A stretch of DNA of 64,000 nucleotides, taken from assembly GCF_008831285.2 (NCBI RefSeq), contig NC_045138.2, positions 22,789,934-22,853,933 on the forward strand, read 5' to 3'. Positions 1 to 16,000 of this stretch are shown piece by piece. Numbering within the stretch: position 1 is the first letter of the stretch; every line of letters begins with the position of its first letter. The position numbers and the translations under genes are program-made. Source of the stretch: Nymphaea colorata. Its lineage: Eukaryota > Streptophyta > Magnoliopsida > Nymphaeales > Nymphaeaceae. The notes below the pieces were generated by a model. The model was not told the DNA's origin. It saw only the letters and a program-made list of their open reading frames with translations, and ran no database searches.

Positions 1-74
1 CTTAGTGAATTTATTATCATCTTTAATGTTTATGATCTAGTTTGGATATATGGTCATGGTTGAAACAATTGTAT

Positions 75-975
75 TATATGAGGAATTTAGTGTAATTGAT
101 TCTTCAAGCCATGTTATTGAACAAATATTTATTTAAACTTACTTTTGATTGTTTTTTATGCAATCAATGTGTAAAACATGGTTATTGACTAAAAGTAGTT
201 ATGTGATGCCAATATAAGTAGTTATTGAGATCTTTTGGACTAGACACATGCCAGGGGGACCTTTTGTTGGCAAGAAGCATAATTTTTCTTCTGCATTGCC
301 TTTTTTGGGCACTGAAAAGAAGTTATTTTCATGATTTTGATTTTATACACATATAATTAATTACACAACATATGTGAATTTGTTGTTCATTTTACATGGA
401 GAGTGCAACATGAATTTGGCCTTTGAATACTATATTAAGTCGAAACAATGAGTACTTTATCCTCAAGCATAGGAAAAGGAACTTTTAAGTATTATTATTA
501 AATTAATGCAAGGGTGAGTAGTAGATAACAACCTAACTCTTGTATATTTGATACTCTTCATACTTAAGAAGAATACTCTCACTAGATAGATGATAGAGAA
601 AGAGGATTAATTGCTTGTATTAATCTACACTCTTGTGTACCTTAATTTTTGGACAAACTTTGGCTATGCCATTAAGCCATGAATAATAGCAAATAATTAA
701 GATTTGAAGTACAATTTCATGTTTCAAGTAATGCATGTAATTTGTTTTTTGAAAATATCCTACAATATTATTTTTTCCTATATCAAGGCAAGTGGAAGAC
801 TCACCCAAAATATTATAGGTGCATGTAGTGCTTGACACAAAATGGATGTATAGGAAGCTAATTGGCAGGGCCAGGCCCACTTGGCTAGCCAAGCAAAACA
901 AAAGGTGGGGATATTTACATTGTTTAACAAGTTTAATGCAGCACATCGTGAGTTGGCTTGAGCACATTCTGGAGT
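75..975 (+). repeat. Dispersed repeat, copy A (in the last PILS intron)
   Basis: Diverged but collinear with 17540-18690. Shared stretches include AGGAATTT(A/G)GTGT(A/T)ATTGAT, ACATGGTTATT, the segment with GGACCTTTTGTT, CTAGAT(A/G)GATGAT(A/G)GAGAAAG, CCTATATCAAGG and TTGGCTAGCC. No coding potential is seen. The ends are not sharply defined, and the repeat may extend left of base 1. Confidence 0.75.
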
Positions 976-3900
976 TTCGTCTAATCATTTGTCAAAATTA
1001 TAGTAATTTGAATTCCATTATCAATGCAAAAAATTCAAGTGTCCATTGGCACAAGAAAAAACATCACGAGAGATAGTTTCCAAGTCCATGAGCTTGCCTC
1101 TTCCATTCCTTTTCTAGCTAATGATGATGAGAGGCAATCATCCAAATCATGAATTGGACATCTATTTTTTTGACATGCATGTTCATTATTTTGCCATTCC
1201 TTAATCCAAGTTGATTATTGTGTTTGCAATCCCTTAATCCAATTTGTTGTGTCAAATGGATGCAAAACACATGTGAAGCATTATTTCTTCTGATGTATCC
1301 TAATGTTCTTTTGGATTTTTCTTTGGATCTACAAAATGTAATTGAATAATAGACTGAAGTATATGTTTCTTATCCTTTAGGATTGTAATCGTGTTTAGGA
1401 TCTTTTCGTTTATGAAGTTGTTACTTAGTTTAAATAGCTACTAATTTAAGTGGACAACTTCTTTAGGTAATTATCTTTATTCTTTTTCATTTGTTTACTT
1501 TCTTGTTAAGATATCTCATGTTTAAATATGTGAAAACATTCATTCTTTTTACCTGGTCAGCAGACGTTCTAACTCCTCAATGTTTCACTACTTAATTTGC
1601 TTAATGATTTTTTTAATTATTCCATTCAGTTAAAGTTCTTGTTTTGCCCTAAGGTTCTTATTCTTCTTCAATTTGATTTGATTGCATTCACTTAACTCCT
1701 TTCACTTTGGTGGCACTAAACATATTTACCAATGGTTTGCATTGAGAAAAAAATGGAAAAGATGCCATGGATAACAAGCTCGAGGGTAAGTTTTCTCCAA
1801 CTCAAGGAGAAAGTTGCAACACATATACGAGACATTATTAACTTTCACTGCATTCTTTCTCCATCTAAATGTTCTTACTTTAGATTTGAATTTGGATCTA
1901 TAAAATCAAATTGAGTAGTGGTTCAAGGCATTAAATTCATATCCTTTAGGAGTGTTATCAACAAGCCTTCTATTACATTATTTTGCCTAATGGTTTCCTA
2001 TATTAATTATTTCCTTCAATTCAAGATTTTTCTTCTATAAGAGTCCATCTTTCTTAATCATGTCATATTTGTTAGGTGTGGTTGCTTGCTTGATTTCATC
2101 TATATTCAGTTAAATAATGATGAAAAATTAATATCACCAATTCTTCATTTGAACACCAACTTATAGATCTTAACACTTTGGTAGAAATCTCATAAAGTCC
2201 TTTTATGTGCAACTAATTAACTCTAGTAGATATATGATTCGCCAGTTGCATCTTTGATATTGTTCATCTAAAATTTCCAAACCCATGGCTATACCTAGTT
2301 CAAATGATGGTTAGAAATGATTCTGTTCACAACTTAGCTTGTCATAAACCAATCTCTCCAATTCAAAACTTCATTGACAACTATGCACACATTTAGGTTC
2401 CAACAACTTAATCAAATAATTTCTACCTTTTTCTTCCATCTTAGCCACTATCTTTTGCTTCATTTTGCCAGCTATATCTCAATATTTTTTGGATTTTGGA
2501 AACTTAAACAATTTGTACTTTGACTAAGGATGGATGATATAATGTTTACTTTCAAAATTGTGCTCGAGTTGCTGCGTAGGCAAACTCAACATATTATTGA
2601 ACATACATGAAGTTCATGACCAGCGGCACAATGACATAATTTTTTCATTTTCTTTTGTGTAGCAAAGATCTTTAGGGGCTGTTGAGAATTGTTTCATGAT
2701 ATTGTAGGCTTCAAAATGCCAATGCCAAGTGGAGTTGACAGGCTTCACTCAAAAGCCAAAATGGGAAAAGTTTTGGACAACTTAATCAATTACAGTGAGC
2801 ACAAAAGCCACCTAGAAACCAACAAAGTTTTTCCAAATAGATTATTGGGTTTGCTGTACCGTGGAAACCATCTTTCCATTAGATACCAAACATGGCATAG
2901 TTTGAAACAATGGACCAATGACCTAAGTTCGCTTGAAGACAAGTTAAATTGGATCAAGCCAGGTTTCCTCTTGATATAGCAAAAGAAATAACTTATTTAA
3001 ATCACAAATCATAATTAAATATCATGGGATGGTTCCAATCGATAATGGAAAAGTTTGGACAATAATACCTTTTGTTAAGAAAAAAACATAGCAAACAATT
3101 TTGTTTTTTCGTATAATCTCTATTAGCTCGTGTGTGCCTAAACCAATTGGTAGGTATTATATTGGCACAACATGCCTTTAAACATCGTTTGTATCATTTT
3201 ATACAATAATTCAGTCATGATACTCATGTTGGAACATTGGGCATGAGTCAGCCTGGAACAAGAAAAGGAAAAGTCTTTTACTTTAATGCCATGATTCATG
3301 AAAGAGGTTTAATTGACAAATCTATCCAAAGGGCTACCTCAAAAACATGACATGGCTCTCAATATTCATACATTGATTAAGTTGCTACTCAATGTGAACT
3401 ACAAAATCATTACACATTGGTTCCAAACGAGTATAGCTCAAAGTAGTTTTACAAAGATGTTCACATAATTGTTGTCTATGGCAAAATATGTCCACTTGTT
3501 CGGCAGACACCTACAAATAGTCTTCAAAGGATCTTCAACTGTGAACCATTGTTTATGAGGGCCACCATGCAAATAATGGCTGATCTGCTCTGAGCAAGAA
3601 GAAAATTATGAAAGCTTATGCCACCAACCACAGGAAAATTGTGGACCATAATGTAATTGATATAGAAGCCAAGAGATATGTCCACAAAAGAATCACAGAA
3701 GATTCATTTTCTCCACATCCAAATAATTGTGTAATTGTGCCTGCAATATGCTTAGATAAGTCACATGTATACAATCTTTCATTAAAGCAGCACAAGTAAT
3801 AGTTCTATATGAACAAAATGATCTAGTTTCTTCACTATCTTTATGCAATATTATCTGTTATATTAGTTTCTAAAATTAGATATGTCACTACTGATCCATG

Positions 3901-4079
3901 TACCAAATGTGATGAAAGATTAATTCATCAACTTTGAAAGCAAACTCTATTTTCTTTCTAACCAACATAATTTACATTATACAAGAAATGAAGGATAGTA
4001 CTCATTATTAACTTAACCACATGCATAGACATAACTTATTCATCTGCGAGGAAACTAGAAAGTAATAAAATGAATATAC

Positions 4080-7000
4080 CTATATTCACTGCTGGTGGAA
4101 CTGCATATTGGATATAAAGAATAAACTGATATAGAGGATCTGAATGCACCAAGCCAAGCTTAATCGCCCCCTTAACAATGAATATACCCAATATTGGCAT
4201 GAAAAGGTAACGAACTAGTATAACTCCAAGAATGAGTGTCTTTGGCATGTGAGATGGATTTACTCCTGCAAACATCTCAATGAGACATGCAATTGAAAGG
4301 CCTAATTTATGCTGAAAGGACAATTTTTTTTTTTCCTTTAGACAATTGGTTCCAATTGCCTTAAATCGACAAAGGGCACCCATTTCAATTCAATATATCT
4401 TTGAGAAATTTAGTTAAAAAAAATTCTGCAAGTATTACCTTTTGTAAGATTGCCTCCCATAATTAGGGTGACGGCAGGGATTGCTCCTTCACTACATAAA
4501 ATTGTATAATATAATAAGCCTTAAGGTCAAAAGTATAACACTAGAATCCAAGAAAATTTCAACCTTTTTATGTCTTAGTGACGCATTGGATGTCAATAAC
4601 AAATGTGGATAAAGAGCCAATGGTTTTGATCTCGCAATGAATATGTAAGAAATCCATGGATAGCCGAACAAGAAACTAAATGAAAGAAAAATTTGCATCC
4701 TTTTCCGCTACCCGTATAGTCAAAATGATTTTTTTTTTTTTTTTTGTCATGAAGTATGCTGCCAACCTCACCCACAATGTAGAGACATGACATAGTCTGC
4801 TGAAATCATAGAAAGGTGTAAATAGTAAAAGGACATTGGGGTTGCATTCACATGATTTAATAGGGATGGGGATGGCTTAGAAGTTTAGAATGTATATACA
4901 GATCCCATTTGCTAGATGGTGGATTGTTAAGAAAGTAATGATTTTAGAAGGAAATTCAAGAGTTTTCATTAGCTCTTAGAAAAGATGAACAACAAAATGA
5001 CAAGGTGGTTATGTAAGTTGAAAATATAAGGTTAATCCTCGAGAGTATATCAATCACCATCACTAGCAAAAGTGAGAATTGCTATATAAAATTAAAGATA
5101 GAGGATTGATCAAATATATTTCAAATTTACGGAAACCAGTTGCTTTGGGACCTTCCCCACCTATGACACCCCATGTTTGTAGAGATACTTGCAAACAGGT
5201 CCTAAGAATCGCGTGAAGTTGTATGTGCCACTATGACATATTGTACTTATATCACATTTTTAGATTTTAAGCTAAAGCACCTACTAGGCGGGTTGGAATT
5301 CAAAATATCAAATAAGTTGTCTTTGTTTTGGGTTTGGCCGCTATAATAGTCAACACAAACTCTCTTTGAATTTCAAGTTCTTTGAAAGCACATGCAAGGA
5401 CAATGATGACGTAAAAAATATCAAAATGCAGAAAAGGTTAAGTGCTAACCAAGAACACTCGACTTTGCTTGCATGCATTACCTTCACAATGCATTGCATG
5501 GTAAGCAATCAAAGTCTGAAATCTAGGCCTCGGTTTCAAAAGAGCATTTTTGTTAAAAACAAAGAGTTCAAGTAATTTGTGTTTGGGTTGGACTGTTTTT
5601 GCAACTTGCCTTTTCTTAAAATTATCATCATCATTGTTAACGATAATTCTTTAATAACAAAAAAATTAAAATAATTTAAGTTGAGATAATCATGGCCACA
5701 AAAAAGATTTAGAAAAATGTTACAACTTCTTCGTCTAGTATGGTCACTCTTATAATTGGTATTATTATATTATTTGTATCAATATAATGATGGTATTATA
5801 ATCCGTAGGAGTTTTTCATATCATTGTTGTCATTCTCCTCATGATCTTCATAATAATAGATTGTTATCATGATTATATTTATTATTTTAGTCATTTCACC
5901 TATGTGATAATTTATTATCATGATAGTTGGCATCATCATCATAACTATCATCTACATTGATCACCAGCCATGAATGTGTCCGTTATTTTCATGCCCTATG
6001 TGTCACCCACTTCAATTGATCACAAGAAAATGTCCTTAAGAGAAGCCGTTGACAACAAACATCATGACATCCCCATGGTTAGCAAACATATCTTTTCTGC
6101 ACATCCTCATCAAACCTTTTCTAGCACCATGCACAATGTTCATGTGTGCTTCATGCCTAAACACATGTTATCGTATGCATATGGAAAAGAAAGTGAGTGG
6201 AGCGCGCACACACACACACCTCACATGTGAGCATGCATCATACCCATGGTTATGGATGTGTCATCCATTTATTATTCACTCATTATATACACACAAGCAT
6301 AAGCAATCATGCATCACATGCAGTAGTAACATACAAGACGTTATTGTAACATGGTACATGACCAATGTACGTTTCATAAAATTAAAAAGCATATATAATT
6401 TAGTTGATGTGTCAAATGCATTGAAATACTGGAAAAGATCATCAATCTAGGTTATTGGATGGAAAGGCATGACACAACCTCTATCCTCATTGGACAATGG
6501 GTGGCATTCACTTAGCCATGGTGGAGGCCAGGCCCACAAATGGGTTGACTCTCCCTCTTCTAATGAGTGAATGAAAAGGGGAAAGAGAAGGAGCAAAAGG
6601 AAATAAATGAAAAAAAGATATAAAAATTTAAATTTACATAAGATATGGGGGACCTCAAGAAAACAACAAGAGAAGAAAAGTGAAAAAAGATAGAAGAAGT
6701 TGTATCTTTATTTATTTCATTTTATTGCAAAAATAAAATAAATATGATGCACACACATCATGACACACATGAACCTGGAAAATAGCATGCACATTCATGC
6801 ATAAAGTGGATGCATATTTGAAAAAAAAAATTCCATACATGTAAAACATTTATACATTTAAGTCCAAGATATATAACTAACACATGTAAAATCATGCTCA
6901 CAAACACATGTATGTAAGGATATGGTCAAATGTATACATAAGAATTCAGGGATATACCTCATAGCCATTATTGATAAAACTGATCTGATGTTTAAACAAA

Positions 7001-10000
7001 ACTAGTAGTGCCAACTTAGTTTAAAGAAAATAATGAACTTTTGAGCATAACACCTTGTGGTATTTCGTTGTCTCAGGATGACACTCATGACACTGATGGG
7101 TGAGCAACATAGTTTTGCATCCCGTAGTCAAAGGTTAGTCTAGGGCAACCCATAGACGAAGTCTAGCTCAATCTCTTGTTTGAGGTGACACTAGGTTTAC
7201 TTTCACCTGAGAGGAGCCTTTGGTTGATTTTGAATAATTGGTATTGCAAGAGCCAACCTTGTGCTTATGAAGAGGCTTCCCAATAGCCTCGAAAAAAGTA
7301 GAAAGTCTGACATCTAACACATTCTTTCTTGGGCAATAGATTTCCAAGAAGCTAATTACTTAATTCATTTCTTTCATCCAGTTAAAGCAAGCTTGCTTAC
7401 TCTAATTTTTTAACAAGTTTTAATTCAAACTCATTCATATAAAGGTTAGCATGACTTTAGATGTGCCTACTTATTTGTCCTAATCTGCAATCTCCTAATA
7501 ATAAAGAAGTGCAATCTAGACTCAAGTTTGTACATAATCCTGATTAGGAGATAATCTCTTGAATTATATTTCTTTTAGTGCATGACAGGTTGGTCACCAC
7601 CTCCAGCAGTAACAACATTAGATCGACCATAAATTGAATGGCTTAAATGACATTTGGGTTGCTAAATGATGAACACAATGTCATTTAACTTTGTAATGAC
7701 GGGAATGACCATCGTTTGGCTTGCTAGATGATGGAGATGGTCATCATTGAAGTCCTTGATCGTAGGGTTGACTATCATTCTAGGACCTTGGTGGCTGAGA
7801 TGGTGATCATTACCCAATCCTCTTCAGGTGAATAGGAGGAGTATCTTATTGCACACCTGAGTAAGAGCTGATCCCCTTTCTCTTTGCCCCTAGGATTTAG
7901 GACTCTATTGGTGCTTGACGTGGAGCTTGCAAAATTAGCTAGTATACTAGTTGCCCACTTGGCACAGGGGATGACACCCATCCTACTAGAATAATAACCA
8001 GCTACTTACCATCATTTGAAAGATTTGAAGACATTTTGGCAATTGGACAACAATGACGTAGGGTTGACTATCATTCTAGGACCTTGGTGGCTGAGATGGT
8101 GATCATTACCCAATCCTCTTCAGGTGAATAGGAGGAGTATCTTATTGCACACCTGAGTAAGAGCTGATCCCCTTTCTCATTGCCCCTAGGATTTAGGACT
8201 CTATTGGTGCTTGACGTGGAGCTTGCAAAATTAGCTAGTATACTAGTTGCCCACTTGGCACAGGGGATGACACCCATCCTACTAGAATAATAACCAGCTA
8301 CTTACCATCATTTGAAAGATTTGAAGACATTTTGGCAATTGGACAACAATGATGTTTGATTGTTATAGGCTCATGCTATCATCATTAGAGTTCATTTTTG
8401 AAAAAATATTTTAATCATCTCAAGGCTTCAATGGCATGCAACATAGTGTGTCTTTGTTTGGTCCAAAAGACGAAATCTTGATGGTGGTGCCCTTGTCATT
8501 TGTTTCCCATCATCATTGGATTGGGTAGTCATTAGCTTATTGGAATCTAGTTAATTTTTTTAATATTATCATCTGTAACACTGTAAGACAATGTCAAAAA
8601 TCCTCCATTTAGGAAAACTATAAGTATGGACACTCTTTCTATGTTACAGACATCATAAACATTAGTCATGACAAAGATTATGGAGGAGATCCCCAAGCAA
8701 AAAAAAGAGTCCATCAACCCTAGGAGTTCTGCCTATCTATGTCAAAAATAACTTGAACCCATATTTTGGGCCTTCTAATTTTCATCTTCTACCAAGAAAG
8801 TGGATTTTCATATAGTTAGTTTCATAATAGTTGTCAAAGTAATTTTTATGCCCATATGTGAGAAACATATTTATAATTTAAAATAAGGTTTCTTGACTAA
8901 ATAAAAAAAAAGGGTGTAATTTTCTGTTACCTTATCAAACACCAAATAAAATGCAAAACTACAATGGTTTAGCTTTCCTTATTTCAAACCTTGTGAAGAT
9001 GAAACTCAAATGTAAATGTTACAAATGGCATCAATATAAACTAAATGGTTGGAAAATATGTTAACTACTAATATGTTAATTATTTTGAGAAATTTAGAAT
9101 TCTGGTGATGAAGAGATGCACTTAGTCTCACATTCGATCAAGTAGAAGATAACCTTCTATCAAGTAGAAGATAATCTATTTCAAAGAAAAAAAATGTTAC
9201 TTTATGTAAGGTCTCTTAACGAATTCAAATCAACATTTATACGGAAAATCCATTTTTGATAATGGAAGCATGTTAAAGAACTACAGTTGGGAATTAGAAA
9301 ATGAAAGCGATTTTGGAATGTACTAGTTTAAAATTACAAGATGGGCAATCATGAACAAATGAAAATACATTTTTGAAACATATACTATCCAAACTAGCAT
9401 GCTTACTATACCAAATTATGATTCAAATGTATAACAGGACACTTATGAATCCTAATTGGGCATTACAATTGTGCATTGGCAGGAAATGCTTTAATTGAAA
9501 GATAGGGCCAACATAGAAGTTAATTAGCCATTAACAAGTGTTATCATGTTCATGAAACATATGTTAGCCAATACCAAATAACAAGCATGATTCAACCCAT
9601 TAGGCATGAAAATTTTCAATATTGAATTTGAAAATATTAAGTATGCCAAGATACATCAAATGAAATTCAAGATGGCAATATTTAAAAAATCAATGACTCA
9701 ATTTAAATAGTTGTTAGTTTATTAATTAAGCAAAATTAATTGAACTAATACAAATTAATATGAAGACAATAGACTAAGCAATAAATTTTTATATTTCTCT
9801 CAATGCAATTATTGAAACAAAAATAACAAACCACTACTAAAAGAATTTCAATTGAAAAACTTTCATTACAAAAACATGATGGTTATTCAGAGTACCTCAA
9901 CAGTTCAGCAGAATCTTGGATAACATGAAGTGGAGCACCTTCCCCAATCATTGAAGTTCTGAATTGAGGAACAATCCCTATAATGAAACCCACAACCTAT

Positions 10001-13000
10001 ACAAAGGAAATGAACTAAACATAACTAGGCATGAAAGTACAAGGAAAAATCAACATGGATCAGGTAAATGTATATGCATTCACAAATTTCTAGTTTAGGA
10101 CCAATGATATCTTCTTTAGCGGAAGCGTTTTGCCAGCAACATGGTAAGATCAAAAAAATGTAACCCAACGTCTACAAATAAAGTGAACTTATCATGTTGA
10201 ATTCCTCATGCACATGTATGTGATGTCTAATAACGAAAGTGAAAAAAAAACTACTTAATATGTTGGCTTTTCAAGAAATTGATTTTGGAAAAGTTCAGGC
10301 CAATGTTGCTAACATTCTAGAGAATGTGAACAGATACCTTGGGTTATAGGACAAGCAATACGAAAAAAACAGAACAATATGCCAAATATTAACTACAAAG
10401 GTAATGGTAGTTCTGATGAAGGGACAGAACAACTTGTAACTCCACATGTATTTCAAAATTACAATCAATATTCACCTAAGACCATAGGCTGCCTTTTGCA
10501 TTTTTTTTACTAACAGTTAGGTTTTATTAAATCATAAAGAAGCACAAATTCTAAATGGAAAGAAAAAGGAAAATAAGATTACCACTCCAATAGTTGAAGG
10601 TGTCAACAATCTCTTTAATTGCATTTTGCAAGATAACATCTTTAAGGAATGGCTAAGCCTCACAATAATTGAGTCCTGCAATTATGCATAAAATGACAAT
10701 GTTCTCATTTTATAAATTAAGAATTTTCTAGCGAAGGTGAAAAATTATAAAAAATATCACAACACACCAAAGTTCATCTTCCAAGAATACAATAAGTTTA
10801 GATAAATATTGAGAACATGTTAATGTCTTACTAAGAAATGTTGACACCAAACACTCCACATAGGAGTGCATTGGTTGCTCCTCCTCTACTCAAGCATCTA
10901 ATAACCTTGAAATATCATGTTATAGATATAACCAACCCTTTATTCTATACATATGCTATAGAGATATACTTGGGGTTTTATTCTAAACATGGTTGCAACA
11001 AATTCAACTATTCATTTAGCCTATAAATTGTATTTTTAATTGAATTTACTACATTTCCTAAAAATTTTGCCTTGTTATGTCTAGTTATTATGTGTAACTA
11101 ACCTAAAAGTCAATATTTTGTTTAAGATGTATTTCAAATTCTTAAAGTTTATGCATACTACTATAGATTTTTTCCAACAAGTGAAAAATAACATAAGTAA
11201 AATCCATTGGCTTCATGAATTCTGAAGAGAGGTTATGTGAGTTATTAATGTATTTTCCATTATAGAGACAAATGGTTTATCATATAGTTGGAACGGGGGT
11301 ATTGCAATGGAAGTGATTGCCAAGCATGAACACATGGTTTTATCCCTAGTCCGTCTTTACGCAAGCCAAAGCTATAGATTGTAAGGAAGTAGATAGAAGG
11401 ATCTTACCAGTGCTCCTAACTCCTAAAAGGGATGAGGCAAAGGGTTTCTTTCGGAATTTAATTAAAAAAAGATCATTATATTTTTTTATTCACTAATGAC
11501 ATGTTTGCAATTAAAATTCTTTAATGAAAAACTTGACATTTTCTCTTCAATTATGTTTGACAAGGTATTGGTATTTCACCTTCCTAAAATGACTTCTAAA
11601 TATAAAAATCACCTAATTTGATACACATCTCCTTATTGAAAGCCAATGATGGCTATATTTTCTTTATACAATATTATAAAGAAACATTTACAACTATATT
11701 CTTGAGCACCCCATGTTTTTAACAATAAAAGTGTCTTAAGCAACCTGCTATTTATAAGACAACGGATTGACGGTTTGACCTTTAATTTAACTACATAATT
11801 ATTATAGAAACCATTGCAAGTTGCTGGCTTTGCATTTTCGCTTTAGTGTGATTATCAAGTCTTGAGTTGACAAAATACTAAATCTGACCGCAATATTCGA
11901 ACATAAAATTGATGAACAAATGCTTTGCTAAGTGATGTAGCACTCCTTCTTCGAAGCACGCCAATTAAACACATACCCTCTATGTAGACCAACTGGCCTA
12001 GTGGGCCCCTAGATGAGGGTGACAAGGTTCAATCATGGCTGTTTCCCTAGGACTGAGATCAACTAGGCACAAGGGTACATATGCATAGTCCACATGTACA
12101 CCAATTCATCTGTGCCCATGCTTGTCCAAGAGGCACCAATTATCAGTCAAGCCCACTTGTTTACCACCTCAACAATTCTCTACTTTGATAGTGCTGGTTA
12201 GGTCTACCTTCCATCTTACTAAACACTGGTGGGTCTGCATATATTAGTAGCAAAATTGGGCCCACAACGAACTATGTTGCTCCACCAATCATTTGTAATT
12301 TCACCATCACATGCACAAGGAAAACCACTAGGTGTGGCATTCCTGAGCATTGACAAACTAAGAGGAGGGACATCATGAAGTTACGCTGAGTATAACATGT
12401 AGTTTTGGAGGAAGGTAACACCCATCTTTCACCTTGAGTTTACCAACAAGAGAAGGAAGGCCAACCAATGCAGTGAAGTTGTGCCTTTGGAAGAGGCACC
12501 CTTTTGAATTAGAAGTAAAGATTTCCCCTATTTTTAAATTAGAAATAATTTTGTAAAATTTCATTAAATATCTTTAGCATCTCAACTTTTTGACAAGTTA
12601 GGCAACTTCTTTTTTATTCAAGTTTATTTTCCCAAATAGGCTATTTAAGCTTTATATCCCTAGAGAACTATATTAGATTTTCTAATGGAGAATTAAGCTA
12701 GAGTTTCCTTTCCTGGAGTGCTACATCCAAGCTTCTTCTTCCTCAAGGTTAGTCTTAAATCCCACAAATGTCTATGCTAGTCTGGCCTACCTAATTCCAT
12801 AGTCACCAAGGGGGTCACCTCCTTGGTCAGCATTAAGGCCCTTGTGTTTGGCAGCTCAACAGGAAGACAATAGAGCTCTCCTACCCACAAGTCATTGCTG
12901 ATCTTGTTAAGCACTACTTAATACATTGGTATAGTACATTGGGCCAATCATTGGCAGCTGATGTTTGAGGGACATTCTTGTCTGTGACGAGCCTTCTCCA

Positions 13001-16000
13001 ACCTCAGCCATTATCTTCATCAACCTTTGTTGTACCACTTAGCATAAGGCAACCTTAGTTGAATAGACTATTCTTCTTGCAATCTAGCCCTAACTTGACC
13101 TTGTGCAATAGAAGACCCATCTCCTTAGGCCAAGTCTGCAACATATGTCACCATCGCCTAGAATGAATCAGTGGTAGGGCTCAAGAGCAGTTTGATAATT
13201 CATCAAGGCCTTAACTTTGCAACCTGAGCTCAGACTGCCTTGACACTCAAGCTGGAAAGTCGATAACTAACTTTGCCATGCAAAAATGAGAAGGTTGTCT
13301 AAGCTAAGCAGTCACATGGCCTGGCCAAAGGTACACATATCTAAGGCAAGGTAGGCCAAGTTGGAATCTTGTGAGGGCTCATTTTGGTTCTAGATTTAGC
13401 AGGCTACCAAGCCCCATGACAAACCCACATCACCTAGTTGTTTAGGGAGTTGGATTTATGACCTTCAAATTGAACAAGGTTAAGAGGTAATTAATAGCAA
13501 CTTCAGACATTAACCATCTTAGTTTGCCTATTATTAGAACATGCTGTAACATTTAAATAATTGTGATGTAGGACTTTACAAAAATGTTAATTTAGGTTAA
13601 CATTTTTCTCAAATGATCTTTTTTTTCAAGCGAGCCCAAATCAAAAACTTGAAAGTGAAGCAACCGAGATTGCTACAATAAATAAAAACTTCCATTAATG
13701 TAGTGATTGGTAGTTAGTAATTATTATCAAAGAAGGTATTGAAGATCTATTGTATGTGATGACTATTGCATTAAAAACAAAGAAATTACCTTTTTATCAG
13801 TACAATCCTCAAATCGTAATAATGCCTCAGAAAGCTTTTCAGGAAGTTGCTCAGAAGTCCTATGGCTATCAAGTGCAAGCAATGACTCTGTGTTGTTTGA
13901 TGGGACCATATTTTGATTTTCACCATATAATGATCTCATATGAGATTTTGGTCCATCACTTGGCTCTCCAATCGTGCAATTTGAAAATGATATTCTCATG
14001 ATATTGTAGGCAATTGACCACAAGAAGATTGCCCCTAACTGGATTTAAAGAATAAGAAAAATTAGTTTTAAGGTTCACTATATTGAAAAAAGTTAAAATT
14101 TTAAACATTCATAGAAAGTTGGACAATGTAGAATATAAAATGTCCAGAACATACTTACACCTCATAGAAGTACGACATATTTTGTAATCTCACGTAATCC
14201 AGTAGCAAAATTGATTAAAGAAATAATTTCTTTTAAGAACATACCGCCATTGATAATGATGCATATGATAAACCATATCTTTCACAAACACTTGGATCAC
14301 CAAAAGGACTTCCTTTTTCTTGACATATTGCCGGCACAATAATGAGAAGTAAGTTCCCTAGATTCCCTACTCCATCAAACAACAAGACATCAAAAGCAAC
14401 AACAATTATAGTTCAATTCAAGAAAAAAAATTAAATGAGCCATGCTTTTTTGCATGGTCTATATAAAGTATAATGTATTTATTATAGCTCTTATGTGCAA
14501 TAGAAATTTGATTTAACTGAGTTGCAATTAAGCCTTATATTGGGCATCAAAGTTACATATGTAGGAGATTATGAAAAAAGTTAGTAAAGGTTAATTTCCA
14601 ATTCTGGAGAAGCATCTAACTTATCATATGATGAGAATACTAAAATCAAAACATTTAATCATATTAAATCTATAACATCTTGCTAGTCATAATGTTATAC
14701 AAAGGCTTCGTTTTTTCATTAGGGATGACAAACTTCTAGAAGGCTTTGCAATGTTAATTGCTTAATTAGGTGTGGGGAGTGGAAGGAATATATAAAAAAG
14801 TATAAAATTTTGAAGGTATATTTGCTCTCAATTTTACCACACAATCGAGAAATAATTTTAAGCTATAGTTCAAAACTAGGTTTTATGTGTCTAAGTTGTA
14901 TCAACATGTGGACCTTAATCACAATATAAGAAGTTTCATCTCTATTATCACTTTATGTTGGACAGACCTTTTGGTGAACACAAAGATATATGTACTTTGT
15001 TAGCCATAGTAAATCTTAAAACCAAAATCTCAAGCAAGCAAAGCACATTTAAAAAAAAAATGTATTTAAAATCAGTCAAACATTCACATGTTTAGCTTGC
15101 TTGAATTGTTAATTTCTACTCAAATACATCTTTTATGTAGATTTTGTACAGAAGTCTCATACTTACCAGCTGAACAACATCCCAAGACTATGCCTTTTAG
15201 TTTGACAGGAGGGTTGACAATTTTTACAAGAATCCATCCAAAACAAATTCCAATAAGAAATGTGCAAAGGATGTTCACTGGCATGAACCACCTAAAATAA
15301 GGATGAAGTTTCATGTGAATGATAGTCATTATGAAAGTCTAAAGTAAGAAAGTGAAAGAAACTCACAACAACATCATGCTTTCAAGGGTAACTGTTTTAG
15401 ATAAGTTGGTAGACACCAGTGCTGGATTAAATACATAGAACACAATCTGCAAAAGAAACCATCAATGAACTTGTCTAAGAAAATGTGGTCAGTCATAAAA
15501 ATAATAAATATGATCTTATCATACAGATGACGTACTCAAAACACATATTATATTAGCAGAGAAAACACATACAAGACAAGGTCAGAGAATAATCAAGATA
15601 TTTGCTTAACAAGGCACAAATAGATTGAATGGATTGTGAACTATATCCCTAATTTTACTATGATAATTACAATGTTATTAATGTCACTACCAAATATCGA
15701 ATAAGTTAAACTATAACTATTTGGAAAATATGTACAACATGTGTTGGTGCCTAGATGTGTAGCTTTCCTTGTGTTAAACCATGTTTTAAATAGCTCAGTA
15801 AAAGCAAACTCAATTATAAAATGATTAGTTGTACAATATGTATTTTGGTGCCTAGAATATTAATCATGATTTTAAAAATGATTTGACAAAATAGGGTTAC
15901 ACATTATATAACATAAAGAATGCTTGTTTTGATAATAAAAATTGGAACATACTTTCTTAGAAACATGAATAAGGTTATTAGCATACTTTGAAAAGTAAAG

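Noticed and set aside
7775-8277. Two identical 68-codon frames as a duplicated gene
   Set aside because: The identity is explained by the 296-bp DNA duplication. Each frame lies wholly inside the unit and has no recognisable protein features.
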